NCBI RefSeq assembly: GCF_027580225.2
Contig: NC_073348.2
Location: 29,290,001-29,354,000 of the forward strand
Direction: 5' to 3'
DNA length: 64,000 nucleotides
From: Misgurnus anguillicaudatus
Lineage: Eukaryota > Chordata > Actinopteri > Cypriniformes > Cobitidae
Shown: piece after piece, positions 22,349 to 34,205 of the stretch
Position numbering within the stretch: position 1 is the first letter of the stretch
Layout: every line of letters begins with the position of its first letter
Translations under genes and position numbers: made by a program
The notes under the pieces: model-generated
Database searches by the model: none
What the model was told of the DNA's origin: nothing
Seen by the model: only the letters and a program-made list of their open reading frames with translations

Positions 22349-22411
22349 CTCTAGGGACATTAAAGATTTATTTTACATTTTTAAAAAGTCATCCGAAATG
22401 TCCTTTTTTAA

Positions 22412-23660
22412 AAAAATATTTTCGACCAACAACAAATCATAACTTCAGAATTGTTTTGTATTTACGGTTCTTTTCACCTTATTTATCCCTATATTGAAAA
22501 TACAAATTGTATAAATAAAAAGGCACGAAGTATCCAAAATGCCAGAAAGTCATTTTAGTTAGAAAGTTTTAAAAAGACCTTCACATAACCATTATCAAAT
22601 TTAAAACTTTAAAATTGGCTTTAATTTCTTAGTCTTTTTGTAGTCTGTACTTGACTTAGTAATATAATAGAGTGTTCATTCTTTTATACTTTCTTTTAGT
22701 GTCGTCCTCTATCCTATCCATTCTGGTTCAGATACTGTAAGTGTTTCACCTATAAAACTGAACAAAATTGCAGGAACAAAATAATAATTGACAACGGGAA
22801 TAGACCAGCGTAAGCGCAAAGAAAAGCAATTGAATTGAAACACTTCAAGCAACCAGGATCATGTGCTATCCTAGAGCTTTTTGTGAGATAGCAATTTTTT
22901 TTAAACCACTCCCCCGGCATAGACCGATAGTAGTCCCACCAGTTTGCCAGGTGGTCTGAACTCTAAGTGTTTTTTATTTATTTGGTTTCTATGGTGCTGA
23001 TGAAACATCATTCATGATGAATCAGTCAAGGTTGTTTAGTGTTGCTATTAGAATGCTATTATTGTATTAAGTTCGAAGAAAAACACCCTGGGAAGCTTTT
23101 AAAAACATACAGAGCCTTAGCAGGTGTATATTTTTACTTCTCTTATTTATATAAAACAAATCCTTCATTTTCCCTTTAGTAACTTCTTTATTTGCTCATT
23201 AAGCATCCTTTGTGAACCCTCTTGCAATAACGATGAAATGCATTTATATGCAGTAGAGCGTATGAATCCTGTCAAAGGTGGACCAGCAATTTCTGCTTTG
23301 TTCATTTCAAGTGATATTTCCTTTTTACTTCAGATATGCTTGATTTAATTCAAAAGTCAAGAGAGGGAATAAATACAAAGAGGCTTTGTTCACGCTGCAC
23401 ACAAATCTGATTTGGTTTTAAATTCTGATCTTTACCACTGACCGTCTGCACTGACATTTCCCAAGAGGTGAAATCTGATTCAGACAGTGTAGTCAATAAA
23501 CGCTGTATCGGTTGCTATAGCAGCGACGGAAGTGCCTTCACGATACCAAGAAAACTTTCACATACAAATTCTGAGAGTAGCTGGAAAGAGAGGATGGAAA
23601 ACGAGTCATTTTGATTCTGCACATATCTTTCAGGACATTGCGTAAATTCACAACGGTGCA
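22412..23660. other. unique non-coding stretch
   Basis: AT-rich, no recognisable gene or repeat. Confidence 0.4.
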
Positions 23661-23760
23661 TTTTACATTTCTATGTACGCATTTGGCAGATGCTTTTATC
23701 CAAGGCGACGTGCAGTGCATTACAAGTTACACAATTTTTATCAGCTTGTGTGTTATTCAC
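23661..23760 (-). repeat. SINE tail fragment
   Basis: Minus-strand tail of the same SINE as 13553: GCATTTGGCAGATGCTTTTA then TCCAAGGCGAC. The tRNA-like head is missing. Confidence 0.75.
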
Positions 23761-25059
23761 TAAACATTTCGAATGTCACAGATCAAGAAAATATCATGCA
23801 TCTGTAAATGCACTTAAAAAAATGGTTGTTAATTATTTATTCATTTTTGTCTGCCAATCGTAACAAAGGCAGAGCGTCTGACAGCTGTCCAATGGTTCAT
23901 GGCCACAACCAGACACACAACTGTCATGATGTTGTTGTATGGAGCACTGAAGCTCGTCTGTCATCCCCTTAGCATCTAACCCCTTCCGCCCACTGTCCCG
24001 ACGTCTTGCAAGAGAATAACTAGCGACAAGGTTTCGCCTCTCTAAATATGCCTGCCCTTTAGCCCCAAAACCAGCGACACATCACTCCCCTTTGCTCAGC
24101 ACAATGGTCAGCACCAAGTTCATTTGATGGCCCTTGCCCCTCATTGACTTCCCCCATTGTCTGTGGCAAAGCAGCAGAATAAATGGCACGCTGGTGGAGA
24201 GAGCTGATTGGCTGGTGCCCAGGCCCCAAGGGTCTCCATTATTATATGCCAGCAGATGCAGCCTCATTAGATCTCTGACCTCAGTCACAGAGTACTAAGT
24301 ATGAAGAAAAAGCGAGAAAGCAGAAGAAGAAGGGAGGTCGGGAAGCAGACATGTCTTATTCTCTGTGATCTCAGAGGCATTTCCGCTGCAAACCAGCTTC
24401 TCTCTGGAGTTTCACCTGTCTGAGCCCTTCATTGATTATATAAACATTTTAAGCTTCATCCTCCCCACGCTCCTCACCCTCATCCTCTTCTTTTGAAGAA
24501 TAAAGCTAATCGTAAAATTATTTGGAGCAGGATTTGTCAGACCAGCGCTGCTGCATGCTGGGATTGAAATGCGGTGATATTCTACAAAGTCGCCTTTTTT
24601 CTCCTCCTCACTCTGTGAAGATGAAGTGTCTTGTTTCCTGTCCACCTTGCGTCCTAGTGTCAGTAATATCCATTAGACTGATAGATAGCCGTGGAAAGAT
24701 GTCTCTTTACTGGCAGACACAGGGACACATAGAGTCTGTCAGAGATGAATAGAGTGCATACTTGGAGTAGAAAGCTGGATTTTATGCCCAAACTAGTCAC
24801 CCCTCGCTCTCATAAAAAATGTCTTGCGTGATTTCTTATTCACTGAAACTAAATGGTTTTTGATTTTTGCCTAATGCTTTTAAAGTAATCTACATTTTAT
24901 ATATATATATATATATATTTGAAAATACTCATTAGGCTTTGATGTATCTGCTTAATAATGTGTAAAATGAGCACATCTAATCATTTTTATTCTACGTAAT
25001 GAAATGCATATGTGACCATTACAAGAATTAATCATGGTTTATTATAGTAAAAGTGTCTA
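23761..25059. other. unique stretch with possible conserved non-coding element
   Basis: About 23940-24420 is of balanced composition with little simple repeat (for example CAGCAGAATAAATGGCACGC, CTGATTGGCTGGTGCCC, which includes an ATTGG box). It looks like constrained non-coding DNA, but no alignment was possible. An (AT)n run lies at 24898-24919. No coding exon recognised. Confidence 0.35.
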
Positions 25060-25444
25060 AGCATTAAAATATAATTTTAAATACATTTCAAAATATACAA
25101 AAAATGGCCAAAAAGTATGTGCTAAAATATATTTGGAAATATGTTTACAGAAATGTATTTTTCACCAATATATTTTTTGAGTTCAAATTTATTTTAAAAA
25201 TAAATATATTTTTAATTATTTATATTCACGTTGCATTGGAAGAAAAACTTTATATGTTACAAACCTTTAAATAACACATTTCAAAAAGTTCAAATTAAAT
25301 ATATTCTTATTTTTTGTATCTTATACATAAAATACTTTATATATTTTATATCAACTTTGATATTTTGGCCAGGAAAAATATATTTTTGCGTTATGTGTTG
25401 TAAAATTAGGAATGTATTTGATGCCCCTGAAATACATTTTGAAA

Positions 25445-26153
25445 TATAGACGGTTTCATAAGACGCACGTGATACACGTCTGGATCCGAACCTTACTTCC
25501 GGTTTCGTTTTTTTAATGGTCTGACTAGTTGCTAAACTGATCTCTTGAACAAAAGGCTCGTCGAAAAGAACAAATGTTTTGGTTTCCTAGGTAATCTATG
25601 TGTTGTTTTTTTGCTTGTTATATAAATAAACTACGTTTAAAGAACTTTGTTGTTATTTATTCTTAGCGGAGCTTACCGGAAGTTCATGCGGACCGCGAAA
25701 GCCACTTATGTTGTTACTGCTGAAACGGTCTATAGAAGGATTGCACGGCGACGTCATTAACTGGTTGCGCGCGCAACCGAGAGGCAGAAAGAAGAGACGT
25801 GCATTGTGTTGTATGCTAGTAGCTGTGTCGGTAAGTCAAAATGCCAAGGAGTTGTTGCGTGGAAAATAATACCAACAGAGTCAGTGCTGGGTGCCAGATG
25901 TTAACATACCAGTAGATGCGACTATTACGTTACTAGCTTAACATTATAATTCATACGTGTATCACAGTAACAATGCAAAAATAAAGACAGAAAAACAGAT
26001 CTAGCTAAAATCAAGTTTTATTTATATACAAACAATAAAGAACGCTTCAATAATTAAGGTTGTTGCAGTAGCGGATCAGCTCACCATGCGGGCTTTCTGC
26101 CTCCTGGATGCGCAGCACCCTTTAATGTTTGTAAACTTGCAACCCGTCTATAT
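25445..26153 (+). mobile_element. TIR element (TATAGACGG termini) with internal end at 25734
   Basis: Starts TATAGACGGTTTCATAAGAC. An inverted end TGAAACGGTCTATA occurs at 25721-25734 and again, diverged, as GCAACCCGTCTATA at 26140-26153. The first 290 bp alone correspond to the MITE at 15223; the longer version contains a CG-rich promoter-like segment (TTGCGCGCGCAACC) and a short frame at 25841 with a THAP-like start. It may be a longer, still internally deleted, parent of the MITE. Confidence 0.6.
25841..25915 (+). pseudogene. possible THAP-domain first-exon remnant
   Basis: An ATG opens MPRSCCVENNTNR and reaches a stop after 24 codons. THAP zinc-finger domains, found at the N-terminus of P-element-type and some other transposases, typically start M-P-x-x-C followed by a second cysteine five residues later and then N-R. 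Here the first cysteine and the NR are in place, but the second zinc ligand is Asn (codon AAT). The downstream Cys and His ligands are not found in frame. If real, this is the start of a degraded transposase exon; the stretch is short, so chance resemblance is possible. Confidence 0.35.
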
Positions 26154-26285
26154 GAAGGTAAACTCTAAATTTATTTTCAAATTTAAAAATATATTTATTT
26201 AAGCATTACCTTCTACAAAATGTATTTAGGATATATTTAAATATATTTTTGGCCAAAGAAAAAAATATATATATTTTGCTGTATA

Positions 26286-28101
26286 GGGGCAAAAGACTGC
26301 TGGAAAACAGGCCAATCTCAACACCAACTGTGATGTCACAGTCGAGATGTCCGGCCCAACATTAAATTACACATTAAATTAATTACAAAGTTGTTAAAAT
26401 GCTAAAAACAAAGTTGTGACTGCCGAGTTAGCGCTACATGCTAACTAATGCTACATGCTAGCGTTTAGGCTGAAGTTCTACTATTGATCTTACAGTGACA
26501 TTTTCCAGGTCCATACTGAAAAAACCCCACAAACTTACCATTTAGAAAAGTCCATTAACAATCTCCAAACAATTAGTTCTTCCTCAAAATTTGTATTTTT
26601 GTCTGATTCAGACTCAAACATATAAGGTCTGTTTACTAATGTGAGCTACTGACATAAGCCAACATTATTATTTATGACCCTTCAAATAGGGCAAAAATAG
26701 ACCATTCCATTCAAACGACAAATCTTAGGGTTGTAAAGAGATTTGGAGAGTGTATATATTTTTTGTATGTAGCCATCTAAAATAAAGGCTTTTTAATTTA
26801 AAAGTCTTTCTAAGTTTTGTTTGAGGGACTAAGATTAACTCTATAGAGCACCTTGACCGTATATATTTTTTTCTTTCATTGAACTTATGAATATAAGTGT
26901 ATTTGTAATTAAGCATGTTTTTTTATTTATTTATTTTACATCTTCCTGTTTTCCTCTAGTTTCTGGTTCGTTTTAAGTGTCTCTGGACCACAGTTTGTGT
27001 CTACATCATCTCCCATTGTGTTCAATGTGGTACATGTTATCAAGTCAAATAGAACAATGTGGGTTAGAAAATGAAGCATTTCATCTGCTGCTGAGACAAA
27101 GCTATAGAAAAATGATCCTGAACAGTATGCCACCTTTTGAAATGCGACTACAGTTCTGCTCTAGAAACAGTATAAAATGTCTAAATGTCTAGTATGTAGA
27201 AAAGATGTCCACAATGACCACATTTGAACTAGAATTAGCCCTTATACAGAGGTCTAGAAAACGCCAATACTGGAAATTCTGTATACGCTGGGAAAAAGAC
27301 GTTGCCTAGCATCACAGTCTGCACTTTCAGAAGACCAAAATTTGATGTACAAAAGACGTTGTTTTGACATCATGTTGCGTTAACATTAGTTACATGCACA
27401 ATGGACTAACAAAACAATTGTTTGTGCATTAACTAATATCAATAAATGCTAAAAAAACACAATATTACTCATGTTATGTTCATGTTAGCTATTTATTATT
27501 TATTTACTAAATACAACTTTATTGTATAATGTTATCTTTATATTGTTTTCAAATGTGATAATGCTTCTGCACATATAATAAATACGAGTGTGAAAGAAGT
27601 AAGGTGGAACGCTAATGATAGTGAAATAAAACAAAAATGCACACAAACAGAAAAACTGTAAACATGTTTTAACCTCTGCTAATTACCAACATCTCTTTCC
27701 AGTCCTTTCCAGCCTGTTTTTCTATGCACAGATTTATGTAATTAATTATTTAGGAGCAATAGGGTATGATCCCACCCCCAAATCCAATGCACAGATGCAC
27801 AGCAGAGCATTGGCTAAAACGACAATCTGTTGTGACTACATCTTGCAGATGCTAAAGGTATGTTCAGATTCTTAGTGAATTAATATTGTTCAACATGTGT
27901 AAGACAAAAATGAATAATTTACACCTATTAAGTGCCTTAATCTCACCTGAATTGGAATCATCGCATACAATCAAATCAAATATGGCGGCACAATATTTTA
28001 AATTTTTAAATAACTTTATCTGTAAATCACCAACTTTCAATTAAACTGAATGACTTGGCGCATGCAGAGTGTCATTTTGTGTGTAAGTGTTCACTGTTCA
28101 G
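26286..28101. other. non-coding stretch, partly repeat-like
   Basis: 26290-26720 (GTGATGTCACAGTCGAGATG, GCTACATGCTAACTAATGC) looks like an eroded DNA transposon, not assigned. 26720-28100 is AT-rich and unrecognised. No gene. Confidence 0.35.
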
Positions 28102-28276
28102 CCTTATCTCACCGAAATTTGTATTTTATGAGAGGGGTAATTCTTATGAATTCATCGGATTTGAATCATTTTGAAGCAATATTGAAACCCCACCCCTAAA
28201 GTTGACATCACAAAAAATGTGCTCATCGTACTAAAACATAGAAAAGATTTGTATGAATTCCCCACCTCGTAAAATA
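28102..28276. mobile_element. short TIR repeat (relative of 19551)
   Basis: CGAAATTTGTATTTTATGAG at the left pairs with the inverted CCCCACCTCGTAAAATAC at the right around AACCCCACCCCTAAAGTTG. Confidence 0.6.
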
Positions 28277-29223
28277 CTGTTCTTGTATTTCCACAAATTG
28301 CATGGTTGCCTTGTCACTGCAAGTTGCTTTCTGTGTTAAAGTATCTTCACATCTCCGCAGGGTCCGCCGCAGAGGACTGCACTTCATTAGCCCAGCGTGG
28401 AGAGCTTTAGATAACACTTGCTTTCAAAAGACGTTAACCCAACCTGTTCAGTCTGTGTAGTTTATCTTTGATCCACGGTCGCTAATTCTCTGATTAATGA
28501 ACGGAATAATGAGCGTGTTTATTTCTCTATATCGGCACGGGCAGCCGTTTGTCGAGAGTTTGAGTCATGTTTAATTGCCGAGCTTCTCCGTGTGATGACT
28601 GAGCTCCCGCTAAGGCCGTGATTGGCATATCACTCTCTTCGCTGAAAAGAAAACCAGCGAGCCGGAGAGGGAAAGATCCCCTCTTTGCCGTGAAAAGAAT
28701 GATGATGCACGTTTTCGGCAGCAGTTATTATCGGCCCACCTCTGGCTGTGGCTGTGAGGCATCATTATGCCCCTATTGAATTTTACTCAGCAATAAGCCA
28801 CCCGCTGTTTCCTCTCTCTCTCTCTCTTTTTGGCTTAGGATGATAGAGTTAAGCAGACGCAAGTACAGCAAACAGTTTTTGACTTCTTTTCTGCACCTCC
28901 CAGTTGCCCCACCTACTTTTGTTTCCTACTCTTAAGATGCTGTGTTGTGTAATATATTTGACAGTCTCTTCAGTTTAGTTAAAGACTCCTTGAATTCACT
29001 GTAAGAGGATTTTTAAAATCCAGTTTAAAACTTGAAGCTTTCAAATAAGCAATCGTCTTTTTAGCCGTAAGCTTTGAATTCTTGCCAATAGATTGCAAGT
29101 GGTGTTAGGTGGAGGCCTTTGATCGAACAATGTTTGTGGTGCAAGATGTGCCATCAATATTTTTGGTTCATTTTCGGATAAGAGAAGTTGATTTTCAATG
29201 TTTGCATCTTACAGTATGCGCAG
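28277..29223. other. unique stretch, candidate conserved non-coding element
   Basis: The section 28430-28830 has mixed composition with A/T-rich homeodomain-like motifs (GATTAATGA, TTTAATTGCC) among GC-richer words and no repeat signature. A (CT)n run ends it at about 28811-28829. No coding exon is visible. Its regulatory nature is inference. Confidence 0.35.
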
Positions 29224-29675
29224 TGGTGGTCGGTGACTTCTTTTTTCGAGGGCGCTCGATGCGAAATTCGTCACAACATGTATGTAGCCCGTCATGTTTG
29301 TGGTTCGTAATTTCAAAATGTGTTCTGGGCGTTGAGTGAACCTATGTGCATCACGTGTCTTGTCAAAATAAGTGCCTGTTGCAGATGCGTCTAAAGGGTT
29401 TATGATAAAAGAGACGCTAGCGTTGCCAGATACTCACATAATTTCATGCGTAATCAGAGTTTACTGTTAAGGGAGTGTCATGTGTGTATTTTGTGAACGT
29501 GAGCGTCTCTTTAATCATAAACGGTTTTGACGCGTGTGCAGCAGGCACATATTTTGACAAAACACACAATGCACATGGTTTACATGACGCAATAAACACA
29601 TATTTTGAAAACACGAGCAACACACAACACTCCGAACACATATTTTGAATTTGCGCCCCTCGGATAAGCAGTCAC
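29224..29675. mobile_element. palindromic repeat (GACTTCTTTTTTCGAGGGCGC ends)
   Basis: GGTGACTTCTTTTTTCGAGG at the left pairs with the inverted CCCCTCGGATAAGCAGTCAC at the right. AAAAGAGACGCT near 29407 and AGCGTCTCTTTAATC near 29503 pair across the centre. A truncated relative is at 48354-48507. Confidence 0.7.
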
Positions 29676-31247
29676 ATAAATATTTTTTTATAAAAAATCT
29701 AAATATAGAATAATATAATAATAACAAAAATCAGAAAATTAAGAACTTATGCAATTGACAGATATGTTTTATGTACCAATAAAAGAAAATGGCCAGATAA
29801 AGGTCCAATTACAAGATAATAATAACAATAGAGATGTAAAATATTATTGATAAAAACTTAAAAACGGATCAAAAATAAAAGTTTGTGAAGTTAAACATAC
29901 TAATGTTTAGATTATTGAAATATTAACTTAATATCTCAGGTGAATTTTCACATAAATAATTTAGGTGAAGTGGGTTCGGCTGGCAAAAACGTTTGAAACC
30001 CCTTGGCATATAGTATAAGACGTGCAGAACGGTGGCCATAAACCTTTACAGAGTTGACGATGCAAGCCAAGTACTGTATATTACGGTTAAAGTTGAGTTT
30101 TTTTATTTTTATGGGATCTTATAATGAAATTCCTTTTAAATAGGAGCCAAAGCCAAATAATAAAGAGAGCGATACAGAGAGAAAGAGCAATGAGTCGTGA
30201 ACTGTGCGGCAGTTTTAAAAGTCATGTCAGGGGATGTCATAGTTCCTTCATTAGCCTTTCTGCATCTGAATCTGGCTTTTAATTTCCATAATGAATGAGA
30301 CCGCAGGGCTCCTTTCGGTAAAACATGTTCTGGTCCACGTGCCCTTAAAGATGACGCAGAATTATTTATAATCTTCTCTTGAGTCATAAAATAGCAAGAG
30401 CTCGTATGCAAATAGCGCCACGCGCAGACCGGCTGCTCACATTTGGCTTTGCGCGCCCTGTTTTGACAGCGGCTTGACAATTGGTGAGACAAAAGCATGT
30501 GTGTTGATTGATGTGGAGCGTCTTCGACGGAGCCATTGTCTCCTGTTTTCATTTATGCAAAAAAGAAGGACTCTTGCCTCAGTGTCAAGGTGACAACATC
30601 CCAAACACCACACCCCCAACTCAATATTCATCAGACGTTTGCATTTGCTCATGAAATTCAGAAGCAGGAGTCACAGTTTGGTCACTAGCATTGTTGAATG
30701 TATTACATTTGTGATTCAATTGGGTACAGGGACTGTCGTAGGAAGAGTGTAATGACAAAAATTTAATATAAGAACTTTGAATATAAGGACTTGTGAATCC
30801 TTTAAATCTGTTGCCATACATAATACTTTCAGATCATTGTGTGTATTGTTTTAAATTAGATTTTAAACGAAATATTTTAAAATACTGCATGACAAAAGTT
30901 GCTTACAGATACTTAGAGATCTTGTAAGCTTTATTTTAGAAAGGTGCAACTTTGAATAAAAATGTGGCAGACCTCATTTGCACTAAAACTTGTGTTGCAT
31001 AATTAAAGACTATAAATATGCACCTACTTCCAAAAACACTTTGATAAAGCATGGTTTGTAATGTGAAACACATTTATTTCATGAATTGTGCTGTTCACAC
31101 AAAACGCACAAAAAAATCTAATTTTGTGACACTCTATAAACTTGGTTAAAACAAACAACTGAAACCAAGTGGGCGGGGCTTAGTGCCGAGTCTAAAAACA
31201 TTGAACACAATCGTGCATGCTGTCGAGCAAATTTTGTAATGTAAACT
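29676..31247. other. unique stretch, candidate conserved non-coding element
   Basis: 29680-30120 is AT-rich. 30130-30600 is of mixed composition with an octamer-like ATGCAAAT at 30408-30415, AATTATTTATAATC and ATTGATTGATG motifs. The 138-codon minus-strand frame across it (30136-30552) has no recognisable domain. 30600-31240 is unrecognised. Confidence 0.35.
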
Positions 31248-31320
31248 AGGGTGACCATACGTGCTATTTATCCCGGACGCGTCCTGGCCAGGATTTCGGG
31301 TGCATCCTCTGAAGGTGGCA
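31248..31320 (+). mobile_element. DNA transposon end fragment (TAGGGTGACCATA)
   Basis: CTAGGGTGACCATACGTGCT followed by ATCCCGGACGCGTCCTGG resembles the terminal region of a widespread vertebrate hAT-type repeat. Only this end is present. Confidence 0.5.
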
Positions 31321-31382
31321 TTGGTCGACCGCATGCGTCATCGAGGTTTATTATTTTAAGTTCTATTTCTATTTTTAGTTCA

Positions 31383-31650
31383 GCATAATTAAGGGCGTGG
31401 CCACTTGATTGAAGGTTTAATAGCCACTGCTGTGACTACAGTTGAGCTACTGTAGGCGGGCGTGGTTTCAGTCACCTCAGCTTCACCCACGTCCCACCTT
31501 TTTACCCATTTTCGGATATCCGCGAGTGATGCATGCTGACAAGATGGCAACGGCAGGCACTGCCTACTACTGGCTTCAAAAATGATCTTTTGAAACCTAT
31601 GGGTGACGTCACAGACACTACCTCCATTTTTTTTACAGTCTACGGCGTCA
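31383..31650 (+). mobile_element. interspersed DNA repeat, partial copy
   Basis: Shares AATTAAGGGCGTGGCCAC, CACCTCAGCTTCACC, TTTTACCCATTTTCGG and CAAGATGGC with the inverted copy at 36951-37365, and ends in TTTTTTTTACAGTCTACGG, a familiar fish repeat terminus. Confidence 0.65.
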
Positions 31651-33292
31651 ACGCATCAAACAAAGCTGCACATTTCAAGGCACTTCACTGGGTCTTTAAC
31701 GCCCATGTTCGTTCGTAAAGAGCAAACGGGAGCTGATTATATCTCTAATAACTAATAAATACACCGTGTCAATATGAGGTTTTATTAATCATTCATTTGA
31801 CAGTAAAGCAGTTAGCGCTACGTTTCATTACGAGCAAGCAGCAATTCGTAATATTTCACATCGTCCGCACGAGACCGTGGATTTGATGAGATCAAAGCGT
31901 CCATGCATGTGGCAAAACGCGAGCAATTAAAAACATTTCCCAATCAATCACAAGTGAATAATTCAATTCCCCAGAGTTTAGCGGTGAATTGAGCTGGCTT
32001 ATTTTAATTTCGACAACCTCGTCTCTCTGCATGGCTAGCCTCCTATGCGTGCGGATTTATTAATTTTCATTGAGCGCCCAACTCGTTTGATGCGACCCTC
32101 TTTAGATTCGTTCTTTATAAGATGACTAATTAAAAATAAGAGACATGATCTGCCCTTTCTGGGAGTGAGTGTGTGTAGAGACTGCGAGCGGTTGAGTTTA
32201 GAGGGAGAGCGAGTCAGATCCAGTTGATAAATAGCAGTCTCTCCGTCTCTCTCCCCTTCACTGATCATAAACATCCCTTGATTATCCCGCTGACAATGGC
32301 CACAAATATTCCTCATTCTCATGATGGATTGCGAAAGACAGACTGGCTGGCACAGTTGCCTCTGGTTTGCTCCATCTGTGAACAAATAAAACAGATGGAT
32401 CTGGGCACCAATTCGGTACTTTTTATTTTTTTTATTAAAGTGCGAGGGCAGACCTCACCAACTTTCTCCACTGGCTCCCTAGTGTTGCACTCGTACACAT
32501 GCACCGTGCCAAATCGACAGGGTCAAAATGACCTGAACTGTAGTTTGTGTTGGTTTTGTAGCGTTCTCTGCCCATTTCATTATGGTCTTGATGGGAAAAC
32601 GACTATTATTTATTCGGTTCCAGGCTGGCGGGCTCGATTCAGAGGGGAGAACAGCAATCATCTAGCGGCTCTTAATACTTAGCATGCAGGTAATGAAATT
32701 TTATGTGGAAGATCAGGGCTTTGCTGCTGAACAGCCTCGTAATTGTGTTTGTAGAGAGAGAGGGAGAGCGAACAAGCAAGAGAGAAAGAGATAGAGAGAG
32801 AGAAATGAATAAGTTGGTCTAAAGAAGATGCACTCTGTACTGTATCATCTGAACTGTATCTGTTATTAATAGGTTTTTTTCACAACCCAAAAGAAACATT
32901 ATCTTTGTTCAACAAATTAAATAAATAGATCACCATCAGGAAACCTGTATGACTTTCTCACTGTCCTGGATGCAAGCAAATAAAACGCCAGCAAAAAACA
33001 AATGAGCATTTATGGCTTGTGTGCTGCATTTTAAATGGAAGCCATTTGATGCCTTTGTGTAAAGACATTTCAGTAATGATGATCTTTCTTAAATTATGTT
33101 GTTGCTTGAATATATTAAAAATTAATTTGGTGAATTAAAGCATGTGATACCAGGTTTGACGTCAATATGAAAATGATGATTAAAGTTTTTAATCTTCAAA
33201 ATAAATCTATAATAGAGTCACAATAAAAGTGTCACATTTTGAACTTCTTTCTATTAGTCAATGTCTTGCGTATTTGTTTTTTTATTTATTTA
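31651..33292. other. unique stretch, candidate conserved non-coding element
   Basis: 31820-32420 has long runs of mixed-composition sequence with homeodomain-like TAAT cores (GACTAATTAAAAAT, TTTATTAATTTTC), a SOX-like ACAATGG at 32293 and no repeat signature. The overlapping frames 32035-32385 (-) and 32224-32682 (+) occupy the same DNA and have no domain. A GA-rich tract lies at about 32752-32805. 32810-33290 is AT-rich. Confidence 0.4.
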
Positions 33293-33918
33293 TTAAAGGA
33301 AAACACTACAGTTTTTCAATATTTTATTATGTTCTTACCTTAACTTAGCTGAATTAATACATACATCTTTTTATCAATGCATGCACTCAATCTTTGCACA
33401 GCGCGTCGTGAATGTGCTAGCATCTAGCCCAGCCCCATCCATTCCCCAGGATCCAAACAGGGACGAACCCAGAAGCCACCAAACACCTCCATGTTTCCCC
33501 CATTCAAAGACTGTTACATTAGTAGTTACACAAGTATGTATGGTGGCACAAAATAAAACGTGGCAATTTTTTAAGCAGATAAACATCAACTCTCCTGACT
33601 TCTTCCCCTCTTGCTTAAACTCAAAAGAGTTCTCATTTTTTATCCGCTTAAAAAATTGCCACGTTGTATTTTGTGCCACCATACTTACTCGTGTAACAAC
33701 TTATGTAACAGTCTTTAAATAGGGAAAGTGTGTGGCTTCTAAATCTTTCAATGTTTGGATCCTAAGGAATGAATGGGGCTAGGCTAATGCTAACACATTC
33801 ACAATGCATTGTACAAAGATTAAGTGCATGAATTGAAACAATATAGGTATGTATTAATTAGTCTAAGTTGAGGTAAGAACATAGCAAAATATTGAAAAAT
33901 GGTGGTGTTTTCCTTTAA
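33293..33918. mobile_element. TTAA-flanked long palindrome
   Basis: TTAAAGGAAAACACTACAGT at the left and GGTGGTGTTTTCCTTTAA at the right. Arms of about 300 bp pair through GTTCTTACCTTAACTTAG, GGATCCAAAC and the centre-proximal TTGCCACG with CGTGGCAA; the loop near 33590-33640 is short. Read through, both strands show mirror-image peptides, which explains the overlapping open frames on both strands. Confidence 0.9.
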
Positions 33919-34205
33919 GTTTTCATTTTTGATCAAAGCAATATTGGTCAACGCTTCTGTTGTGTGGGACTGGAGTGTTTGTTCTTTTGGGGTATTGCTA
34001 AGGCTTTTCCAGAAAGCCTGGTGGGTGAGATCGTCTGAAGGAAGAAATATTCAAGGTCGTCATGTTCAGAGCATCAGCTTATTTCTTTTTACCTTAGTTG
34101 AGACCTATGAGTGTTGAATGTCTCATGACCCAGCCATAATCGCCTATCTAATCTGGATAAAACTGCTACTATAAGTGCTGAGCTGCTCTGATAGAGCTAC
34201 AGAAA

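Larger units (their letters stand above)
21221..22411 (+). mobile_element. TTAA MITE carrying two nested insertions
   Basis: TTAAAGGGACTGTCATGAAA at the left and GAAATGTCC..TTAA at the right, body as in 54942-55377 (TGTGATGTCAGAAGGGGAT, ACGGCACTGCCATTTAGTGC). It is interrupted by a fold-back element (21264-21732), which separates TTTAAGTG from its continuation ATATAATTGGG, and by a hAT element (22070-22348). Without them it is about 440 bp, the size of the other copies. Confidence 0.9.
25060..26285. mobile_element. AT-rich palindromic element (interrupted host)
   Basis: The left arm has AAAATGGCCAAAAAGTATG and repeated AAATATATTT; the right arm has the inverted ATATTTTTGGCCAAAG and AAATGTATTTAGGATA. 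The host is split at about 25443-26154 by the next element; host sequence resumes with GGTAAACTCTAAATTTATTT. The exact outer ends are uncertain because of the low complexity. Confidence 0.5.

Noticed and set aside
30136..30552. 138-codon minus-strand open frame
   Set aside because: No domain; lies in a stretch better explained as non-coding unique DNA.
32224..32682. 152-codon plus-strand open frame
   Set aside because: Overlaps minus-strand frames of similar length, no domain, and contains a poly-F/I stretch from a T-run.
33374..33722. Facing open frames on both strands that share peptide motifs
   Set aside because: They arise because the DNA is a long palindrome, so both strands encode nearly the same peptide.
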